A stretch of 10,157 nt of DNA from Treponema sp. (GTDB lineage Bacteria; Spirochaetota; Spirochaetia; Treponematales; Breznakiellaceae): NCBI GenBank assembly GCA_009780285.1, contig WRAL01000024.1, positions 1 through 10,157 on the forward strand, written 5' to 3'. Shown here piece after piece: positions 1-6,996 of this stretch. The notes under the pieces are model-generated. The model was not told where the DNA came from. It worked only from the letters and a program-made list of their open reading frames with translations, and did no database searches. A program made the position numbers and the translations under genes. How positions within the stretch are numbered: position 1 is the stretch's first letter; each line of letters starts with the position of its first letter.

Positions 1-1404
1 AACGGGCTTTTCCCGCTTGTAGACGGCATCACAAAAGTTTTTAGCAATAATGGCACGATCGTCGGCCATCATTTGTATCCGGGAAATAGGGGAAGCAATA
101 TTCTCGACACCGAGCGCGATATGGGCGGGCCGTATATGAGCAGCCTGGAAAACGCTGTCAATCGCGGCGAGGAATTGCAGTACAGCCATTTCCATCCCGG
201 ATTCCAGGAGCAAATGTTCATCTTCATTCACCCCATTCAGATCGGCGAAGCGGCGACGCGCTGGAGCCTCGCGATTTTGTTTCCCGAACGGACGGTGCTT
301 GAACCTGTGCGAGCAATGGAGATTACGGCTCTAATTATCGCGCTGATAACGACGGCGCTTATTATTCCGGCCATATTCCTTATAACCCAGCTTTTAATGC
401 GGCCGGTCGTGAAGATCGCCGGCACCCTCAAGGATATTTCCGAGGGGGAGGGGGATCTGACCCTAGCCATAGACGTGAACTCGAAGGACGAGCTTGGAAG
501 CCTTGTGCATTATTTTAACATGCTTTTGAAAAGGCTGCGAGCGGATTTTATGCTGTTCAATGCAAATGCGCAAAAGATGTCGAGCGTCGTATACGACCTT
601 TCCACGATAGGAAAGGAAATAGGCATCACCGCGAACGAGCAGTCGGCGAGCGTGGCTGAAATAGTCAGCACGATGGAGAGCAGCAAGGAACTTTCGGAAC
701 AGGTCGCGGCAAAAAGCATCGAGGTTTCAAGCCTCGCGATTCAAACCGAGCGGCTTAGCAAGCGCGGCGCGGATCTTCACGACGCGAACGAAAGCATGAT
801 GGCGGACATTCGCGGCCAGAACGCGAAAGTCGTTGACGAGATTGGAAATCTTATAAATGTTCTTGCCCATATAAACGAGGCCGTGCAGACAATAGACACA
901 ATCGCGGATCGCACGAAGATTATTGCCTTCAACGCGGCGCTGGAAGCGTCGTCGGCCGGGGAAGCCGGCCTGCGCTTCGCCGTCGTCGCGAGCGAGATAC
1001 GGCGCTTTGCCGACAATGTCGTGGAATCGGTGATTGAAATCAAGCAGCGGATTTCCGATCTGCAAAATGTTTCCGGATCGCTCATTTCCGAGGCGGACGT
1101 CGGGTCCAAGGCCATTGATTCCGGCTACAATCGAATGGTCGAGCAGAAAGAGGTGTTTCACAGCATCGTCGAGGTTTCGCAAAACGTGACCGGGCGCTCC
1201 CATCAGATTTCTAACCTAAGCAAGCAGCAGGAACAGGCTTCCACGCAGATTTTTACCGTTCTTAAGGAAATTTCGACGGGGGTAAAACATTTTGCCAGCG
1301 GCACGGCCTCGGCGATCGCCATCGTGGAAAGCATCGACGGCATTTCGCAGGAGCTGAAGCAAACGCTTGCGCGTTATCACCACACGAACGGCGGCGCGGC
1401 TTAA
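1..1404 (+). CDS. Methyl-accepting chemotaxis-type receptor, 5'-truncated (Cache-like sensor, TM, HAMP, signalling domain)
   Basis: The frame is open from base 1, so the true start lies upstream; the TTG at 73 is most likely an internal Leu codon. 467 residues are visible, numbered here from base 1. Residues 1-105 look like the membrane-distal-to-proximal end of a periplasmic Cache-like sensor (FSNNGTIVGHH near the N-terminus). A TM helix follows at about 108-131, then a HAMP domain at about 132-182 (RPVVKI, then DELGSL), then a long helical signalling domain. The hairpin tip is at about 298-330 and reads IAFNAALEASSAGEAG, where classical receptors have LALNAAxEAARAGE. The protein should sit in the inner membrane, sense a periplasmic ligand and control the CheA kinase encoded two genes downstream. 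The next gene starts 11 nt after the stop. The ligand is unknown. No CheR-tethering C-terminal pentapeptide is seen; the protein ends in HHTNGGAA. Confidence 0.9.
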   Translation, partial: NGLFPLVDGITKVFSNNGTIVGHHLYPGNRGSNILDTERDMGGPYMSSLENAVNRGEELQYSHFHPGFQEQMFIFIHPIQIGEAATRWSLAILFPERTVLEPVRAMEITALIIALITTALIIPAIFLITQLLMRPVVKIAGTLKDISEGEGDLTLAIDVNSKDELGSLVHYFNMLLKRLRADFMLFNANAQKMSSVVYDLSTIGKEIGITANEQSASVAEIVSTMESSKELSEQVAAKSIEVSSLAIQTERLSKRGADLHDANESMMADIRGQNAKVVDEIGNLINVLAHINEAVQTIDTIADRTKIIAFNAALEASSAGEAGLRFAVVASEIRRFADNVVESVIEIKQRISDLQNVSGSLISEADVGSKAIDSGYNRMVEQKEVFHSIVEVSQNVTGRSHQISNLSKQQEQASTQIFTVLKEISTGVKHFASGTASAIAIVESIDGISQELKQTLARYHHTNGGAA

Positions 1405-1405
1405 A

Positions 1406-1410
1406 GGGGA
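1406..1410 (+). promoter_or_regulatory. Ribosome binding site for the second receptor gene
   Basis: GGGGA lies 5 nt before the ATG at 1416 and just after the stop of the upstream receptor gene. It supports that ATG as the start and fits translation from a polycistronic message. Confidence 0.55.
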
Positions 1411-1415
1411 ATCGC

Positions 1416-2921
1416 ATGATTAATCATGACATTAACGACAAATTCAGAATAGACGAACATGCCGGGGAAAAGCTTATTTGCAACGTCAGGATCGCGCTGG
1501 CGGCGATTCTTGTAGCAGGGACGGTGGGCGTCGCGATTGATTTGCACTTTAGATACGCTCAGATTGTTCCTCTGCGATCTCATCTCGTCGCCGGCATCTT
1601 TCTTCTGTACGCGCTGTTGCTGTTTTTCTACGTCCGTCGAAAGGAAAGGCTTTCGGAAAAATTCAAGTATATCTGCGTTGTCTTTGACATGATGAGCATC
1701 AGCGCGATCATTTGGGTGGATTGCACGTATCCGGAAATATCGTCCCCGCTTCCGTTCCTGTCTTTTTTCGCCCTTCTTTACAATGTGATTATTATCATGG
1801 GTTTTTTTAGGCACAGCGTAAAGTGCGCGCATTTTTCGGGCTTTTTCGCGGCGATCACGTATCTGGTGGCGGTTTTCGCAAATATCGATGTTTTGGACGT
1901 AAGCCTTTACGATCCGCTCAACGAAGATAGCCCGGCGGTCATATTTTCAGTATATTACGAGATTTTTCGCGTGGTGGGAATGATTGTAACGGGAATAATC
2001 ACCGGCATGGCGAACAAGCGCCGCATCGCGCTTTTCAGCTCCGTGATCGAAGCGGAGCGCGCGATCGCAAACTCGGAGCTGAGAGTAATGGATCAAACTC
2101 GAAGCATGGCCAGGACAATACAAAAATCCACCGATGAAATATTTCTTTCGTCAAAGGAGATTTTTTCCACGGCAAACGATCAGGCGGCAAGCGTTCACGA
2201 GATAAAAAGCACTTTAAGCGAGAATACGAAAATCGCCGTTACGATCGCGGAAAAAACCGGAAGCGTCGCTAATATCGCGTCCCAGATGAAAGACGACGTA
2301 ATCGACGGCTTTTCGATTCTTGAAAGCAACGTTAAACAGATGGAAGGCATCAGGACGAAAAACGACGGCGTAATATCCGGCATCGTGGCGCTTGGCAACA
2401 AGATAACCAAGATTAATGAGATCAATAAAATGATCAACACGGTCACCGATCAAACCAAGGTTATCGCCTTTAACGCCGCGCTTGAGTCGGCGAGCGCCGG
2501 CGAGCGCGGGAAACGCTTTGCCGCCGTCGCGAACGAGGTGGACCGCCTTGCCGACGACATCGCGGCGCTAACGAAAAAAATAAAAGAACAGCTCAAGGAA
2601 ATACAGGATTCATCGACCGCGCTTATTTTTTCAAGCGAGGAGAGCGCCGACAAAATCGCTGAGGGAAATAACCTTATAAAAAAACTTGAGGATATCTTTA
2701 GGGAAATTCGTTCCGGCGCGGAAATCACGGCGAATCAGGCGCAGATGATCACTATCTCGACGCAGAAACAGCTTAAATCCTCCGAGCAGATCGATATCGC
2801 CATGTCGGATATTTCGAGCGGGCTTGGCAGCTTTTTGCGTTCGACCGAAGTCGCGACCGGCTCCGCGGAAGAGCTTACGCGAATGATAGAAGAGCTTGGC
2901 GACTTGCTAGAGGCCAAGTAG
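1416..2921 (+). CDS. Multi-TM (about six helices) methyl-accepting chemotaxis-like receptor without HAMP
   Basis: This is a 501-residue membrane receptor. Hydrophobic helices are visible at about 22-43, 53-73, 85-102, 111-131, 138-157 and 175-199, so the sensor module is a membrane-embedded bundle rather than a large periplasmic domain. A charged segment (NKRRIA, about 200-205) leads straight into the cytoplasmic coiled coil with no recognisable HAMP. The signalling tip is at about 340-375, with I350-A-F-N-A-A-L-E then SASAGERGKRFA. The flanking helices carry MCP-like heptads, such as ANDQAASVHEIKSTL, where methylation sites normally lie. The tip shares unusual substitutions with the receptor upstream, so both probably feed the same CheA array. 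The signal is unknown; intramembrane helices could sense lipid, redox or energy state, but nothing in the sequence decides this. The CheA gene begins 21 nt downstream. Confidence 0.88.
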   Translation: MINHDINDKFRIDEHAGEKLICNVRIALAAILVAGTVGVAIDLHFRYAQIVPLRSHLVAGIFLLYALLLFFYVRRKERLSEKFKYICVVFDMMSISAIIWVDCTYPEISSPLPFLSFFALLYNVIIIMGFFRHSVKCAHFSGFFAAITYLVAVFANIDVLDVSLYDPLNEDSPAVIFSVYYEIFRVVGMIVTGIITGMANKRRIALFSSVIEAERAIANSELRVMDQTRSMARTIQKSTDEIFLSSKEIFSTANDQAASVHEIKSTLSENTKIAVTIAEKTGSVANIASQMKDDVIDGFSILESNVKQMEGIRTKNDGVISGIVALGNKITKINEINKMINTVTDQTKVIAFNAALESASAGERGKRFAAVANEVDRLADDIAALTKKIKEQLKEIQDSSTALIFSSEESADKIAEGNNLIKKLEDIFREIRSGAEITANQAQMITISTQKQLKSSEQIDIAMSDISSGLGSFLRSTEVATGSAEELTRMIEELGDLLEAK

Positions 2922-2942
2922 CTCGGGGAGCGGCGGAAGAAC

Positions 2943-5126
2943 ATGGCTATAGACAGGGCGAAATACATTCCAAAGTTCGTAGATGAGGCGCTTGAGCTTG
3001 TGGCCTTAATCGAGAGCCTTCTCTTCGACATTAAGGACGGCATTTCGGTAGACGACGATTTTGCCACATTGATGCGCGCGCTGCATACCCTCAAAGGCAC
3101 CTCGCGTATGCTTGAGTTTAAGCGCATAGAGGCGCTGGCGCACGCGCTGGAAAGCGCGTTCATCTCTTTAAAGGAGCAGCGCGTCAGCCTTAGCGCGAAT
3201 GCGGTAAAACTGATACTTTCAGCGCTTGACTTGACGAAACGCGGCATTGACGCGGCGCAAAATACTAGCGACGACTCTATCGATATAGATCATTGCGTAA
3301 AAATGCTTGAGGCGCTTGCCGCGAACGAGGAATTCGCGGTTCAGGAAGAGGAAGGGGAACGCGCTGCGGCCATCGACGGAACGCTGGGGCATCATGCAAG
3401 CGAAGGGACGACGAAGCATAAAGGAACGAAATCCGACAGCATACGCCTGTCCATCGAAAAAATTGACGGCATTATCAAAAGCATAGCATCGCTTCAGTCA
3501 CTGGAGATCGCGGCCAAATCCATATCGCTTGAAAGCGCCGCCGTGAACAATACTATTAAGGAAGTTTCGGAAAAATTGAAAGCCTTAAAGGTTAATGCCC
3601 CGCAAGTGCGTGTCGCTATTAGCAGGCTGGAGCGTTTAGGCGAACGAATCAATTCGATGCTAAGGAATTATTCCGCAGATGCCAGCAACAATATTCGCGC
3701 GGCATACGATACCGTGGTGTCGCTGCGCACCCTTCCGCTTTCCACGATTCTCGACAACTATCCGCGCTATGTGCACGAGCTTTCCAGCGAATTGGGAAAG
3801 GATGTGCAATTGGTAATTGACGGAAAGGAAAATGAAATTGATAAAAATATCATCGAGTCTCTTTCCGAGATATTGTTGCACATGGTGCGAAACGCGATAG
3901 ATCACGGAATTGAAAGCCCAGGGGAAAGAATCGCTGCAGGGAAAAGCAAAATCGGGAAAATATCCATTGTTTGTTCCAGGGAAAGCGGCGGCATGAAAAT
4001 TAGCGTCTCGGACGATGGCCGCGGCATTGATCTCGAAAAAATAAGACAACGAATTATCAAGGAAGGGATTGTAACGGAGCAGGTCGCAAAATCCCTTTTA
4101 AAAGAGGATTTGACAAACTATATTTTTCAAAGCGGCTTTTCGATGTCCGATACGGTCAACAGCCTTTCGGGGCGCGGCATCGGAATGGACGTGGTGCGCA
4201 ACAGCATCGAAGCTCTTAAAGGCAGCGTTATCGTAAACAGCGTACAGGGCCAGGGCGTAACTTTCACGATTATGGTTCCGCTTTCCATCGCGGCGATTAT
4301 GGGCTTTCCCGTAAGCTCAGGCGGAATGAAATTTATGATACCGGCAACCTTTGTGGATACCATTTTTCTTGCGCATAAAGATGATGTTATCACCGCCGTT
4401 GATAGGCCTGGGCTAAAATATAATGGCAGAATGGTAAAACTTTATTACCTAAATCAGATTTTACAGATAACAACAAGCTCCGCTCCGCTCAGCGAATCCT
4501 TTTTTGTCGTGATGCTCCATTCCTCGGAAGACGTTGCCGCGCTTGTTGTTGATGATATCGCGAACATGAGATCCGTTATGTTAAAACCCATGCCTGGTTT
4601 TATGGAATCGATGGCGATCTTTTCAGGCATCGTGCTTAACGAGGATTATGAAATGGTAAGCGTGCTTCATATACCTGCAATGATAAAAATGGCAAAGCGC
4701 GTTAAGACAATAGATCTGAAAAAACGCAATTTGGCGCTTGAAAAGATGCGCAAGTCGATTTTGGTCGTTGACGACTCAAGGCCCACGCGCGAAATTGAAA
4801 GGGAAATTCTTGCTTCGCAGGGATATCTGGTCGATACGGCCGTGGATGGCGCGGACGCGCTCAAAGCCGCCAAGGCCAAGCAGTACGATCTTATTTGCAC
4901 GGATATAAACATGCCGGTGATGGACGGATTTACCCTTATCAAAAATATAAAAAATAACGAAAGCCTTTCGCATATACCGATAATAGTTATTTCGTCTGTG
5001 GCCAGCGAGGAAAGTCAGCGGCGCGCGAGTATGCTAGGCGCGTCGTATTTTATCATAAAAAATTCATTTGATAACCACAACTTGCTTGATGCTGTAAAAG
5101 AACTTATAGGAGGCGGACATGGATAA
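2943..5126 (+). CDS. CheA-type hybrid histidine kinase with C-terminal receiver domain
   Basis: This is a 727-residue cytoplasmic kinase. An N-terminal HPt domain (about 1-110) carries the phospho-accepting H48 in LHTLKGTSRMLEF; the usual Gly ten residues after the His is E58. A charged linker (about 110-160) stands where a P2 CheY-binding domain would be, and no P2 is recognisable. A helical dimerisation region (about 165-245) is followed by the HATPase domain: N-box HMVRNAIDHG at 313-322, G1 box DDGRGID at 357-363 and G2 box GRGIGMD at 410-416. A CheW-like coupling domain covers about 440-580. The receiver covers about 604-725, with acidic pair D610/D611, phospho-site D654 in TDINMP and K706. 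All catalytic boxes look intact. The layout resembles FrzE- and ChpA/PilL-type kinases of alternative-function chemosensory systems. It should autophosphorylate under receptor control and pass phosphate to its own receiver and the downstream regulator. A weak GGAAG/GGGGAG tract precedes the ATG. Confidence 0.93.
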   Translation: MAIDRAKYIPKFVDEALELVALIESLLFDIKDGISVDDDFATLMRALHTLKGTSRMLEFKRIEALAHALESAFISLKEQRVSLSANAVKLILSALDLTKRGIDAAQNTSDDSIDIDHCVKMLEALAANEEFAVQEEEGERAAAIDGTLGHHASEGTTKHKGTKSDSIRLSIEKIDGIIKSIASLQSLEIAAKSISLESAAVNNTIKEVSEKLKALKVNAPQVRVAISRLERLGERINSMLRNYSADASNNIRAAYDTVVSLRTLPLSTILDNYPRYVHELSSELGKDVQLVIDGKENEIDKNIIESLSEILLHMVRNAIDHGIESPGERIAAGKSKIGKISIVCSRESGGMKISVSDDGRGIDLEKIRQRIIKEGIVTEQVAKSLLKEDLTNYIFQSGFSMSDTVNSLSGRGIGMDVVRNSIEALKGSVIVNSVQGQGVTFTIMVPLSIAAIMGFPVSSGGMKFMIPATFVDTIFLAHKDDVITAVDRPGLKYNGRMVKLYYLNQILQITTSSAPLSESFFVVMLHSSEDVAALVVDDIANMRSVMLKPMPGFMESMAIFSGIVLNEDYEMVSVLHIPAMIKMAKRVKTIDLKKRNLALEKMRKSILVVDDSRPTREIEREILASQGYLVDTAVDGADALKAAKAKQYDLICTDINMPVMDGFTLIKNIKNNESLSHIPIIVISSVASEESQRRASMLGASYFIIKNSFDNHNLLDAVKELIGGGHG
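5108..5113 (+). promoter_or_regulatory. Ribosome binding site of the cyclase gene, inside the end of the CheA gene
   Basis: AGGAGG is a perfect Shine-Dalgarno core ending 5 nt before the ATG at 5119. It lies within the last codons of the CheA gene (Gly-Gly-rich end) and fixes the start of the cyclase gene, giving an 8-nt overlap with the CheA reading frame. Confidence 0.75.
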
Positions 5127-6996
5127 CAAAACTGAGCGCAAACGTATTTTAATTATGGAAGATTCAAATATTTTCGCGGACATGCTTATGGAATTTTTAT
5201 CGGCAAGGACGTTCTACGAGCTAAAGCGGGCCGAGGACGGATTCGAGGGCATTAAGATGGTCTACGATTTCAAGCCGCATTTAATAATCACCGACATTGA
5301 AATGCCTCTTTTTAAAGGCTATCAGGTAACGCGTTTTTTGAAATCGCGTAAGAACACCAGCTCGGTTCCGGTTATCATGTTTTCGAGCCTGGATAAGACT
5401 AAGGATAAATTCTGGGGGAAACATGCCGGCGCTGACATGTACATTGAAAAATCGCCGGATAATTTTTATTCCCTGCAAATAGCCATTGATGAAATCCTCG
5501 GCAGCCCGCAAGACATTGACTTCGATGCTCTCGAAAAGGAAGGCAAGAAAATCAATGATAAGTCTATTATTGAAATGGCCAATAATCTTTTGGACAATAA
5601 ATTATTTCAAACGACTGTCATTGGGATGCTTACTGAACTATCCGCAAACACATCATCTTTGACGATGGTTTCAAGGGGCATTTTTAATCTTCTTAATAAT
5701 ATTTGCGAAGCTGAAATCGCGATTGTGATGATTCGTAGCGGGAAAAGCGTTTTGCATTCCCACACCGCGAATTTCGCCGGATTTTCCAGCAGTACGACCG
5801 ACGATTTTTTCCGTATATGCCTTTCTGATTTTTACAACAATTTTTCTAGCTTTCATGCCCTGACGAAGAACAGGGAGGATTTTTATCCTGCTGGCCAAAA
5901 CGACCAGAAGATAGTCTCTTACGTAACGTTCCCTCTAAGCATAGGCGGAAGGATTTTTGCTTCCGTGCATATCGGCAATTCCATTAGCGAATATTTTTCG
6001 GCAGGCATTATGGAAAACATTGGTATTTTCCTTACAGCGGCCGCGTCCATACTTGCGAACGCTCTTTCCATGCACGAGATAGAGGAATTACAAAAAAACA
6101 CGCGCATAGCGTTTGCGCGCTATGTGCCGGCTGACGTGATGGACGAGATAATCGACGAATCGTTTAGGGATGTTAGGCAGAGCGAAAGCAAGCAGGTTAC
6201 CGTGCTTTGTTCCGACATACGCAGCTTTACCAGTATTTCCGAAAGTTCCGAGGCGCCGCAGCTTGTTGATTTTTTAAACCAGTATTTTGACGAAATGGGC
6301 AAGGCGATAATATCCGAAGGCGGTTATGTCGATAAATTTATCGGCGATGCGATAATGGCGCTTTTTGGAGCAATTTCAAATTTGGAAAACCAGATGGTAA
6401 GCGCCGTGCGTGCAAGCGTAAAAATGCTTGCGGCGATCAACGCCATAGACTTGTCGAAGATCACCCTTCCCAGAGGGCATTTGAGTCACGGAATTGGAAT
6501 AAACACCGGGCAGTGCGTCCTTGGGAACATCGGCTTTAAGAATAAAATGGATTATACCGTGATTGGCGATCCGGTTAATCTTGCGTTCCGTATAGAAAAT
6601 ATCACCAAAACGTATCGCCACCCCATTATTGTTTCGGAATATGTCCATGATGAAATCAAGGACTATTTTCTTTTTAGAAAAATTGACACCATTCGCGTAA
6701 AGGGCAAGGAAAATCCCGTAGGCATGTACGCCGTGTACACAGGCTTTAAGGACAACGAGCCTTACGCGCCGCGCCTAGGCGAGATAGGCGATCTGCCTAT
6801 CGTTCCGGATCTTCTGATCAACCGCAAAACATTCGCGGACTACGACAGCGGCCTGCGCCTATTTAACATGGGAGAATGGAAGGCGGCGCAGGAATACTTT
6901 GAAGAGGCGATCAAGGCCGACGAAAACGACCACCTTTCAAGGCATTACCTGAAACGCGCGATTGGACTCTCGCAACGCGCTTCCATCGGCGGATAA
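5119..6996 (+). CDS. Response regulator: receiver, GAF-like domain, class III adenylate cyclase, TPR
   Basis: This is a 625-residue soluble protein predicted to make cAMP from ATP under control of a phosphorylatable receiver. The receiver (about 8-128) has E14/D15, phospho-site D59 in TDIEMP and K111. A GAF-like domain covers about 165-320 and ends in the helix-linker typical before a cyclase (RYVPADVMDEI at 334-344). The cyclase homology domain (about 355-530) keeps metal ligands D366 (CSDIRSFT) and D410 (DKFIGDAIMALFG), adenine-specifying K406 and T480 (DYTVIGD) and transition-state residues N487 and R491. The Lys/Thr pair is the class IIIb pattern, so adenylate rather than guanylate cyclase is favoured. 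A single TPR-like helix pair (about 572-608) ends the protein. Its gene overlaps the CheA gene by 8 nt, so it is very probably that kinase's output partner. The GAF ligand is unknown. The 3' end overlaps convergent clpC by 60 nt. Confidence 0.93.
   Translation: MDNKTERKRILIMEDSNIFADMLMEFLSARTFYELKRAEDGFEGIKMVYDFKPHLIITDIEMPLFKGYQVTRFLKSRKNTSSVPVIMFSSLDKTKDKFWGKHAGADMYIEKSPDNFYSLQIAIDEILGSPQDIDFDALEKEGKKINDKSIIEMANNLLDNKLFQTTVIGMLTELSANTSSLTMVSRGIFNLLNNICEAEIAIVMIRSGKSVLHSHTANFAGFSSSTTDDFFRICLSDFYNNFSSFHALTKNREDFYPAGQNDQKIVSYVTFPLSIGGRIFASVHIGNSISEYFSAGIMENIGIFLTAAASILANALSMHEIEELQKNTRIAFARYVPADVMDEIIDESFRDVRQSESKQVTVLCSDIRSFTSISESSEAPQLVDFLNQYFDEMGKAIISEGGYVDKFIGDAIMALFGAISNLENQMVSAVRASVKMLAAINAIDLSKITLPRGHLSHGIGINTGQCVLGNIGFKNKMDYTVIGDPVNLAFRIENITKTYRHPIIVSEYVHDEIKDYFLFRKIDTIRVKGKENPVGMYAVYTGFKDNEPYAPRLGEIGDLPIVPDLLINRKTFADYDSGLRLFNMGEWKAAQEYFEEAIKADENDHLSRHYLKRAIGLSQRASIGG

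Noticed and set aside
73..75. TTG as the start of the first receptor
   Set aside because: The frame is open to base 1 and the upstream residues continue a Cache-like sequence, so the codon is most likely internal.
2735..3247. 170-residue minus-strand open frame rich in Ser
   Set aside because: It spans the junction of the second receptor and CheA genes in antisense and has the low-complexity composition of a shadow frame.
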